In this document: piece by piece, positions 15,300 through 22,058 of the stretch
Position numbering within the stretch: position 1 is the first letter of the stretch
Layout of the letters: each line of letters opens with the position of its first letter
Assembly: GCA_016219795.1 (NCBI GenBank)
Contig: JACRKK010000002.1
Location: 1-24,753, forward strand
Direction: 5' to 3'
Length of the DNA: 24,753 nt
DNA from: Candidatus Woesearchaeota archaeon
Lineage (GTDB): Archaea; Nanobdellota; Nanobdellia; Woesearchaeales; JACRKL01
Notes under the pieces: model-generated
Seen by the model: only the letters and a program-made list of their open reading frames with translations
Databases searched by the model: none
What the model was told of the DNA's origin: nothing
Program-made: the position numbers and the translations under genes

Positions 15300-16375
15300 A
15301 ACAACAGCAGCTGCATGTTGGGATCCTGGGTGCAACAGGCATGGTGGGGCAACAGTATATCCACCTTTTAGAAAACCACCCCTGGTTTACCGTAACCTTT
15401 CTTGCCGCAAGTGAGCGCTCTGCAGGAAAGACCTTTGCAGATGCTGTTGCAGGACGATGGCATGCGCAGGGGGACATGCCCCAAAAGATACGAAATATGA
15501 GGGTGCACACCGTAGATGATATCAGAGCTGCAAAAGAGTCCTGCTCCTTTGTTTTTTCAGCACTGGACTCTGAGATAGCAAAAATATATGAAAGCCAGTA
15601 TGCAAGAGCAGGCATTCCTGTGGTCTCCAATGCATCTGCTCACCGACAAGATCCAGATGTACCTATGTTAATTCCGGAAATTAACGCAGACCATATAGCA
15701 ATCATTCCGCTACAGCAGAGGCAGCGGGGATGGAATAAAGGATTTATTGCGGTCAAGCCAAACTGCTCATTGCAGTCCTACCTAACTCCACTCTATGCAC
15801 TTCACCAAAAATACAGGGTAAAGCAGGTCATCGTAAGCACTATGCAGGCAGTGAGCGGTGCTGGGCATCCTGGCGTTGCTTCACTTGACATCATAGATAA
15901 TGTGGTTCCCTTCATCAATGGGGAAGAGGAAAAAACAGAACAGGAGCCCCTAAAGATATGGGGACAGATTGAAGGAAACGCCATTATTCCCTCGCAAGGG
16001 ATATGTATTGCAGCTCATTGCAACCGCGTCCCCACACTTAACGGCCATCTGGCATGCGTATCTGTTTCTTTTGCAAACAAGCCAACAAAAGAGGAGATTA
16101 TTTCCGCATGGAAATCGTTTAGGGGCATGCCACAGGAATTGAAGCTGCCCATGGCACCAGAACACCCCATTATCTATAGAGATGAGCCAGACAGGCCTCA
16201 GGTCAGGCTGGATCGCGATGCAGACAAAGGTATGGCAACAACCGTAGGAAGACTGCGGGAATGTCCTGTCCTTGACTGGCGTTTTGTCGGCCTGTCCCAT
16301 AATACCATAAGAGGAGCAGCTGGCGGCGGCATCTTGAACGCTGAACTCCTGGTTGCCAAGGGGTTTATCCTATGA
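15296..16375 (+). CDS. asd: Aspartate-semialdehyde dehydrogenase, archaeal/fungal type
   Basis: The enzyme reduces aspartyl phosphate from LysC to aspartate semialdehyde, the substrate of DapA. The 359-residue length and sequence fit the archaeal/fungal subfamily. It has GATGMVGQQYI at residues 12-22 for NADP(H), active-site C157 in KPNCSLQS, the GAGHPGV block near 198-204, and RVPTLNGH (254-261) with the catalytic histidine H261. Subfamily members usually have N-P-N-C-S/T where this one has K-P-N-C-S. It overlaps dapA (ATGA) and lysA (ATGA) by four bases each. Confidence 0.93.
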   Translation: MKQQQLHVGILGATGMVGQQYIHLLENHPWFTVTFLAASERSAGKTFADAVAGRWHAQGDMPQKIRNMRVHTVDDIRAAKESCSFVFSALDSEIAKIYESQYARAGIPVVSNASAHRQDPDVPMLIPEINADHIAIIPLQQRQRGWNKGFIAVKPNCSLQSYLTPLYALHQKYRVKQVIVSTMQAVSGAGHPGVASLDIIDNVVPFINGEEEKTEQEPLKIWGQIEGNAIIPSQGICIAAHCNRVPTLNGHLACVSVSFANKPTKEEIISAWKSFRGMPQELKLPMAPEHPIIYRDEPDRPQVRLDRDADKGMATTVGRLRECPVLDWRFVGLSHNTIRGAAGGGILNAELLVAKGFIL

Positions 16376-17643
16376 GTATAAACAGCACAAAACCTCTTCC
16401 CTTTACAAAGAAGCAGATAGGAGAGATTGTAAAAAATTATCCCACACCGTTTTATATCTATGATGAAGAGGGCATGCTCAAGAATGTGCGCAAATTCCTC
16501 AAAGCTTTTTCCATCTTGCCAGGATTTAAAGAATATTTTGCTGTTAAGGCAACACCCAACCCCTTTATCATGAAACTATTAAAAAAAGAAGGGCTTGGTG
16601 CTGACTGCAGCTCTTTTCCAGAACTCTTGCTTGCTCAATGCGTAGGGATTACAGGAGAGGATGTGATGTTCACCTCGAACGATACGCCAGCGCGTGAATA
16701 CATTAAGGCAAAAGAGATGGGTGCCATCATCAATGTAGATGATATTTCCCACCTTGCTTTCCTTGAAAAAAACGCAGGTCTTCCTGACCTTATCTGTTTT
16801 CGCTACAATCCAGGACCTTTGCGTGGGGGAAATATCATTATCGGAGACCCCAAAGAAGCAAAATATGGTTTTACCAAGGAGCAGCTGTTTGAGGGGTACG
16901 CTCTCTGCAAAAAAAAGGGCGTGAAGCGTTTTGGACTGCATACCATGATAGTTTCCAATGAACTTCAAATCGAAGAGTTCCAGAAAACTGCACAGATGCT
17001 GTTTGGGTTAGTCATTGAAATTCACAAGAGAACGGGAATCAATCTAGAGTTTGTGAATCTTGGAGGGGGGATAGGGATACCCTACAAACCAGAGCAGAAG
17101 GCAGTAGATTATGATAAGGTAGCCCAAGGGATAAAAGTACTCTATGAACAGATGATTGTTAAGAACCAGCATCATCCGCTTAAGATATATCTAGAGTGTG
17201 GAAGAGTTATAACAGGGCCCTATGGATTTCTGGTAACGACTACCCTCCACCTCAAGCACATCTATAAGGATTATGTAGGTGTTGATGCCTGCATGGCAAA
17301 CCTGATGAGGCCGGCAATCTATGGTGCATATCACCATATCACAGTACTTGGCAAGGAGAAGATGCCCTGCAAAAAAATGTATGATGTCACTGGATCGCTC
17401 TGCGAGAATAACGACAAGTTTGCCATAAATAGGAAACTGCCAGAAATTGCACAGGGAGATATTCTGGTCATCCATGATGTGGGTGCACATGGCCATGCCA
17501 TGGGATTCCAGTACAATGGCAAGCTCCGGTCTGCTGAGCTTTTGCTGCGTGGACATGGAACGGTTGTGCAGATACGCAGGCAAGAGACACCTGATGATTA
17601 TTTTAGCACCCTTGATTTCAAAAAAATGCAAGCGTTCAGGTGA
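16372..17643 (+). CDS. lysA: Diaminopimelate decarboxylase
   Basis: This PLP enzyme of the alanine-racemase fold decarboxylates meso-diaminopimelate to lysine. The 423-residue product shows FYIYDEEGM near the start, the PLP lysine K59 in YFAVKATPNP, GGGIGIPY (231-238) for phosphate binding, ECGR (275-278) and the active-site CENND (344-348, usually C-E-S-x-D). The segment that normally reads G-x-H-x-H-I-G-S is GLHTMIVSN (188-196), so one of the two conserved histidines is replaced, marking a divergent subgroup. In an operon of dap genes LysA is favoured over ornithine or arginine decarboxylases. Whether it accepts LL-DAP is open, since dapF is not present here. Confidence 0.9.
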   Translation: MSINSTKPLPFTKKQIGEIVKNYPTPFYIYDEEGMLKNVRKFLKAFSILPGFKEYFAVKATPNPFIMKLLKKEGLGADCSSFPELLLAQCVGITGEDVMFTSNDTPAREYIKAKEMGAIINVDDISHLAFLEKNAGLPDLICFRYNPGPLRGGNIIIGDPKEAKYGFTKEQLFEGYALCKKKGVKRFGLHTMIVSNELQIEEFQKTAQMLFGLVIEIHKRTGINLEFVNLGGGIGIPYKPEQKAVDYDKVAQGIKVLYEQMIVKNQHHPLKIYLECGRVITGPYGFLVTTTLHLKHIYKDYVGVDACMANLMRPAIYGAYHHITVLGKEKMPCKKMYDVTGSLCENNDKFAINRKLPEIAQGDILVIHDVGAHGHAMGFQYNGKLRSAELLLRGHGTVVQIRRQETPDDYFSTLDFKKMQAFR

Positions 17644-17649
17644 GAAAGG

Positions 17650-18864
17650 ATGGTCAAACGAAACCCCCATATGGCAAAGCTTTCCGGAGGTTACCTGTTT
17701 CCGGAGATTGCACGCCGCAAAAAGGCACTGCTTGAGAAAAATCCTTCTGCAAAAGTTATTAGTTTAGGAATTGGGGACACGACCCTGCCTCTGACACCCT
17801 ACATTTGCTCTGCACTTTTAGATGCTGCAAAAAAGTTGGGCACCAAGGAAGGGTACAGTGGTTACGGTGATGAACAGGGTATGACGGCATTGCGGGAGAA
17901 GATTGCAAAAGTATTGTATCATGGCTCTGCTGACTCCGATGAAGTATTCATTTCCGATGGGGCAAAGCCAGATCTTGGCAGGATGCAGATTTTGTTTGGA
18001 GCAGATGCCACCCTTGCCGTGCAGGATCCTTCCTATCCCGTATATGTGGATGGAAGCGTTATTGTGGGTGCTACAGGACCCTACAATCAGAAGAAACAGC
18101 AGTATGCCTCTATTATATATATGCGATGCACACCGAAAAATAGATTTTTTCCAGATTTGGCAGCACAGCCACGGACTGATCTAATTTACTTTTGTTCACC
18201 CAACAACCCCACAGGTGCTGTCGCAACAAAGCAGCAGTTGAAGAAGCTTGTGGATTTTGCTAAGCAAAACCGCTCGATTATTATCTTTGATGCAGCGTAT
18301 GCCGAATATATTGAAGAGAAAGGCCTGCCGAAAAGTATCTATGAGATTCCAGGGGCAAAAGAGGTAGCCATAGAAGTGAATTCGTTTTCAAAGACCATTG
18401 GGTTTACCGGCGTGCGGTTAGGCTGGTGTGTTGTCCCCAAACAACTGGTCTATGAGGATGGTAGTTCTGTGCATAAGGATTGGAACCGGATTACCACCAC
18501 TATCTTTAATGGCGCATCTAATCTCGTGCAGAGGGGTGGCCTTGCAGCCCTTGATGCAGAAGGCCTGACTGAGATGAAGCAGACGGTTGACTACTATAAG
18601 GAGAATGCGCGCATCATCAAGACAGCACTTGATGCTTTGGGATTTGAGACCTATGGCGGCAGAAATGCACCGTATATTTGGGTGAGGATAAAAGGCAAAA
18701 AATCATGGGATGCCTGGAGCGAGCTTTTGGAACAAAAGCACATAGTGACAACACCTGGCGCAGGTTTTGGACCGGGTGGTGAAGGGTTCCTGCGATTCAG
18801 CTCTTTTGGACGCAGAGAGGATGTTCTTCTTGCTGTAGAGCGACTCAAAAGAGATAAGCTTTAA
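17650..18864 (+). CDS. dapL: LL-diaminopimelate aminotransferase
   Basis: The enzyme converts tetrahydrodipicolinate directly to LL-DAP with glutamate as amino donor, bypassing the succinylase and acetylase steps. The 404-residue fold-type I aminotransferase has SGGYLFPEI (12-20), LGIGDTTLPL (39-48), GYSGYGDEQG (68-77), SPNNPTGA (183-190) and the PLP lysine K248 in SFSKTIGFTGVRLGW. The N-terminal K-L-x-x-x-Y-L-F-x-x-I block is specific to DapL within the aminotransferases. The start is at 17650, six bases after the lysA stop, with an AGAAAGG upstream. It is the last gene of the operon, and its stop overlaps the TATA box of lon. Confidence 0.94.
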   Translation: MVKRNPHMAKLSGGYLFPEIARRKKALLEKNPSAKVISLGIGDTTLPLTPYICSALLDAAKKLGTKEGYSGYGDEQGMTALREKIAKVLYHGSADSDEVFISDGAKPDLGRMQILFGADATLAVQDPSYPVYVDGSVIVGATGPYNQKKQQYASIIYMRCTPKNRFFPDLAAQPRTDLIYFCSPNNPTGAVATKQQLKKLVDFAKQNRSIIIFDAAYAEYIEEKGLPKSIYEIPGAKEVAIEVNSFSKTIGFTGVRLGWCVVPKQLVYEDGSSVHKDWNRITTTIFNGASNLVQRGGLAALDAEGLTEMKQTVDYYKENARIIKTALDALGFETYGGRNAPYIWVRIKGKKSWDAWSELLEQKHIVTTPGAGFGPGGEGFLRFSSFGRREDVLLAVERLKRDKL

Positions 18865-18868
18865 ATAT
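18859..18868 (+). promoter_or_regulatory. TATA box of lon, overlapping the dapL stop codon
   Basis: CTTTAAATAT spans the dapL TAA (18862-18864). It is centred about 28 bases before ATG 18893, predicting a leaderless lon transcript and expression independent of the lysine operon. Confidence 0.6.
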
Positions 18869-18892
18869 AACGACTCGTTGCGCAACGCTGGT

Positions 18893-20773
18893 ATGGAATT
18901 CAATTTTAAAGACACTAGTGAGATAAAGGTTTCCAAGCTGATTGTGGAACAGGTTATCGGTCAGGAAGACGCCGTAGGTATTGTCAAGAAGGCTGCGCAG
19001 CAGCGAAGGCACGTTCTTCTAATTGGAGAGCCCGGTTGTGGTAAATCTATGCTTGGCCTTGCTCTGGCAGAATTGCTGCCCAAAGAAAAGCTGGTGGATA
19101 TTTTGGCATTCCCTAACCCGAATGATGAGAACCAGCCACTGATTCGGACTGTTCCTGCCGGACAGGGGAGGGATATCGTTATGCAGGCGAGGCTTCAGAG
19201 CATGCAGATGTTCAAGAACCAGAACCTCATTTTCCTGGTGCTTGTGCTGGCGTCAACCCTCATCCCTTATTATTTCTGGAAGACCGGGGCTCTTTCCGAT
19301 GTGGTGTACGCAGCATCTATGATTTCCGGGATGGTGTTTATTGTAGGATTCCTGCTGTTTATTAATCTAGGGAAAAAGATGGCAGATGGCAAAGTTGCTG
19401 TCCCAAAGATCATTGTGGATAATTATGATAAGAAACAGGTGCCGTTCTTTGATGCAACCGGTGCGCACGCCGGAGCACTTCTGGGGGATGTGCTCCATGA
19501 TCCGTTCCAGAGCGGTGGTTTAGGCACGCCTGCCAATGAACGTATTGTTGCAGGCATGATTCACAAAGCACATATGGGTGTCCTGTTTGTGGATGAGATC
19601 GCAACACTGCAACCCCATACTCAGCAGGAGCTTCTAACTTCGTTGCAGGAGGGTAAATTTTCAATTACAGGCCAGAGCGAACGCTCTGCCGGTGCCATGG
19701 TTAGGACAGAGCCTGTGCCCTGCAATTTTATTTTAGTTGCTGCCGGCAATTACGATACCATCAAAACCATGCATCCGGCACTCCGTTCCCGCATACGGGG
19801 ATATGGGTATGAAGTATATATGAATGAAACCATAGAAGACACGCCTGAGAACAGGCAAAAGATAGCCCAGTTTGTTGCTCAGGAAGTCCAAAAGGACAAG
19901 AAGATCCCCCACTTCACGACGGATGCAGTTATGGCGATTGTGGAAGAAGCAAGAAAGCAGGCTAACCGAAAAGGGCATCTTACCCTGCGCCTGCGTGAGC
20001 TTGGCGGCCTGGTACGTGCTGCAGGGGACAGGGCAAAAGAAGAGAACGCAAAGCTTGTACAGCCAATCCACATCAAAAAAGCGAGAAAAATTGCAAGGAC
20101 CCTTGAACAGCAGATTGCGGATAAATTCATCGAGCGCAAGAAAGAGTATGAAGTCATCGTGACGAAAGGGCAGAGGGTAGGCAGGGTCAATGGCCTTGCA
20201 GTCATGGGTGGAGGCAGCGCTTATTCTGGTATTATTCTCCCCATCGAAGCTGAAGTGACTCCAGGGGGCAAAGAAAAAGAAGTGATTGCTACAGGCAAGC
20301 TAGGAGAGATTGCTAAGGAAGCAGTCAAAAATGTAACTGCAATTATCAAACGGTACTTTGGGGAGGATATTAAGGAGAAATATGATATATATGTCCAGTT
20401 CCTTCAGACCTATGAAGGCGTGGAAGGAGATTCAGCAAGCATCGCTGTTGCGACCGCCATTATATCCGCACTTAAAGGGATTCCAATCAAACAGGAGATT
20501 GCCATGACGGGGAGCCTCTCTGTAAGAGGCGAAGTGCTGCCTATTGGCGGGGTTACCTCCAAAGTGGAGGCTGCGATTGACGCTGGTATCACTACCGTCA
20601 TTGTCCCTAGATCTAACGCCGGCGATATTATTATAGACAAGGAACGGCTTGCAAAAATAAAGATTATACCCGTAGATACTATTACCCAGGTGCTTGAACA
20701 GGCGTTGGTCTGGAAAGGGAAGCAGGAGATTCTCAAGAAAATTCAAAGCAAACCTAACATTCAACGCCAGTAA
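18893..20773 (+). CDS. lon: Archaeal membrane-anchored Lon protease (LonB)
   Basis: This 626-residue AAA+ protease degrades unfolded and regulatory proteins at the membrane. From ATG 18893 it has Walker A GEPGCGKS (45-52). Two hydrophobic segments follow (about 122-138 and 146-169) inserted in the AAA domain, the hallmark of archaeal LonB. Walker B LFVDE (241-245) and the sensor region PALRSRIRGYG come next. The C-terminal S16 peptidase domain has the Ser/Lys dyad S524 (GVEGDSAS) and K567 (GGVTSKVEAAIDAG). The upstream TTG at 18878 is rejected because the ATG fits the TATA box and the family start. Its end overlaps the convergent kae1 gene by 13 bases. Confidence 0.96.
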   Translation: MEFNFKDTSEIKVSKLIVEQVIGQEDAVGIVKKAAQQRRHVLLIGEPGCGKSMLGLALAELLPKEKLVDILAFPNPNDENQPLIRTVPAGQGRDIVMQARLQSMQMFKNQNLIFLVLVLASTLIPYYFWKTGALSDVVYAASMISGMVFIVGFLLFINLGKKMADGKVAVPKIIVDNYDKKQVPFFDATGAHAGALLGDVLHDPFQSGGLGTPANERIVAGMIHKAHMGVLFVDEIATLQPHTQQELLTSLQEGKFSITGQSERSAGAMVRTEPVPCNFILVAAGNYDTIKTMHPALRSRIRGYGYEVYMNETIEDTPENRQKIAQFVAQEVQKDKKIPHFTTDAVMAIVEEARKQANRKGHLTLRLRELGGLVRAAGDRAKEENAKLVQPIHIKKARKIARTLEQQIADKFIERKKEYEVIVTKGQRVGRVNGLAVMGGGSAYSGIILPIEAEVTPGGKEKEVIATGKLGEIAKEAVKNVTAIIKRYFGEDIKEKYDIYVQFLQTYEGVEGDSASIAVATAIISALKGIPIKQEIAMTGSLSVRGEVLPIGGVTSKVEAAIDAGITTVIVPRSNAGDIIIDKERLAKIKIIPVDTITQVLEQALVWKGKQEILKKIQSKPNIQRQ

Positions 20774-21750
20774 ACAGCTACATCATCGGTGCGCTCATAA
20801 GGGTCAATATCTACCGCATCTATCGAAGGGGATTTTTGTTTGCCGTTTTGGTACATGAGCAGACCAAGCCAGGCGATCATGGCTCCGTTGTCCACCATGT
20901 ATTCGTTGGCTGGGATAAAACATGTTGCTTTGCGCTCATGGCACATGGTATGCGCCATGTTTTGCAGCCGCCGGTTGCAACATACCCCACCGCCAAAGAG
21001 CAGTTCTTTCTTGCCTGTGTGTGCCATGGCACGCTCGCTGACCTCAAGAAGCATGGCAAAAACGGTCTCTTGGACGCTATAGCAGAGATCTTCTTGGGTA
21101 TAAATCTGGGAATCATAGAGTTTCTTGCAATGGGTTAGCAAACCACCAAACCCGACATCCATGCCCTTGACGGTGTAGGGTAGTTCAATCAAGCGCTTGC
21201 TTTTCTGGGAAAGGGTATATATATGGGGCCCGCCGGGAAATCCAAGACCCATATGCCGTGCAAGACTGTCCAAAAAGTTTCCTACCCCCTGATCCAGTGT
21301 TTCCCCAAAAATACGATAGACTCCTGCTTCATACGCGATGATTTGGGTATTTGCCCCTGAGGCATACAAGAGGACAGGGTCTTTGGCCTTGGTCAGAAGC
21401 CTGCCAATCTCTAGATGAGCAATGCAATGGTTGACGCCAATAATTGGCTTTTTGTAGAGGGCTGCAAGTGTTTTTGCAACCATGGCCCCTATGCGCAGGG
21501 TGTGGCCAATGCCTGGTGAGCGGGCATATGCAATGAGATCTATACGTTGCATGCAAAGCCCAGCTTTAGTGAGGGCTTCTCCGATGATTGAACTGCATAC
21601 TTCCCCATGGTGGTCTGCGGCATCTCCAGGGATGATGCCACCAGCTTTTGTGGTATATGCGCTCTTCGCATGGGCAAGAACCTTCCCTTTTTTATTGAGG
21701 ATGCCTATACCAAAGGTGTGCGCCGTTGATTCGATGCCTAAACAGTACAT
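20761..21750 (-). CDS. kae1: Kae1, KEOPS tRNA N6-threonylcarbamoyltransferase subunit
   Basis: Kae1 transfers the threonylcarbamoyl group to A37 of ANN-decoding tRNAs within the KEOPS complex, with Bud32, Cgi121 and Pcc1. The 329-residue protein begins MYCLGIESTAHTFGIGI and has the metal-binding histidines H108 and H112 in VNHCIAHLEIGR, LYASGANTQI for nucleotide binding, GETLDQGVGNFLD, and the late DNGAMIAWLG block with the third metal ligand. The C-x-A-H-x-E form is the archaeal/eukaryotic Kae1 type rather than bacterial TsaD. Many archaea fuse Kae1 to Bud32; here it is unfused and no bud32 adjoins. A TATA box 28 bases upstream predicts a leaderless mRNA. Confidence 0.95.
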   Translation of the reverse strand: MYCLGIESTAHTFGIGILNKKGKVLAHAKSAYTTKAGGIIPGDAADHHGEVCSSIIGEALTKAGLCMQRIDLIAYARSPGIGHTLRIGAMVAKTLAALYKKPIIGVNHCIAHLEIGRLLTKAKDPVLLYASGANTQIIAYEAGVYRIFGETLDQGVGNFLDSLARHMGLGFPGGPHIYTLSQKSKRLIELPYTVKGMDVGFGGLLTHCKKLYDSQIYTQEDLCYSVQETVFAMLLEVSERAMAHTGKKELLFGGGVCCNRRLQNMAHTMCHERKATCFIPANEYMVDNGAMIAWLGLLMYQNGKQKSPSIDAVDIDPYERTDDVAVYWR

Positions 21751-21772
21751 AAAAGCCCAAAGACTGCGTTTC

Positions 21773-21783
21773 CTTTATAAACC
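21773..21783 (-). promoter_or_regulatory. TATA box of kae1
   Basis: The minus strand reads GGTTTATAAAG, centred 28 bases from ATG 21750, indicating a leaderless transcript. Confidence 0.6.
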
Positions 21784-21808
21784 TTTGCTAGAAAAAGGGA
21801 GAAGACGG

Positions 21809-21856
21809 CACCTATTATTTTTAGCATCAGATAGTTACAAATAGCTAAAATAGGTG
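21809..21856. repeat. Imperfect inverted repeat between kae1 and the S-layer gene
   Basis: CACCTATTATTTTTAGC (21809-21825) is the reverse complement of GCTAAAATAGGTG (21844-21856) apart from a 4-base bulge, with an 18-base loop. It lies in the 308-base divergent region, upstream of the kae1 TATA box and about 65 bases upstream of the S-layer TATA box. It could be a binding site affecting both promoters. No T-run makes it a terminator. The remaining bases from 21857 to 21918 show nothing further. Confidence 0.4.
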
Positions 21857-21918
21857 TATTTACCAGTTATAACCAATAAAACACAATTGGAGTGCCCAAA
21901 AACCTATACTTCTGCGAA

Positions 21919-21931
21919 AGATTTATAAATA
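21919..21931 (+). promoter_or_regulatory. TATA box of the S-layer gene
   Basis: AGATTTATAAATA is a strong archaeal TATA box with transcription expected near 21950. The S-layer ATG is at 22059, so the leader is about 108 bases, far longer than for most other genes of this window. Confidence 0.65.
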
Positions 21932-21974
21932 AGTTGGTACCTAAGTACATCCCAAGGTCAGCAAACCCCCATCA

Positions 21975-22012
21975 CCGTTGTGGAAGGGTTCCACAACATT
22001 TATTAACAACGG
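21975..22012 (+). promoter_or_regulatory. Leader hairpin with alternative pairing in the S-layer mRNA
   Basis: GTTGTGGAA (21977-21985) pairs perfectly with TTCCACAAC (21989-21997) around a GGG loop. CCGTTG (21975-21980) is also the exact complement of CAACGG (22007-22012), and the two pairings cannot coexist because both use 21977-21980. Such mutually exclusive helices are typical of regulatory or stabilising leaders. No known riboswitch class is recognised. Confidence 0.5.
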
Positions 22013-22036
22013 GCGGGATGTTGACTTACGAACCAT

Positions 22037-22054
22037 AAAACACGGAGGTGTTTT
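22037..22054 (+). promoter_or_regulatory. Shine-Dalgarno hairpin of the S-layer gene
   Basis: AAAACAC (22037-22043) and GTGTTTT (22048-22054) form a perfect 7-bp stem with loop GGAG. The ribosome-binding site GGAGGTG (22044-22050) occupies the loop and the 3' arm, eight bases before ATG 22059. Three of its seven bases are paired, which would reduce initiation or present the GGAG core in a loop. Confidence 0.55.
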
Positions 22055-22058
22055 GTAC

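Noticed and set aside
21978..22058. Upstream start of the S-layer protein at 21978
   Set aside because: It would put 27 non-signal residues before a clear signal peptide and ignore the GGAGGTG just before 22059.
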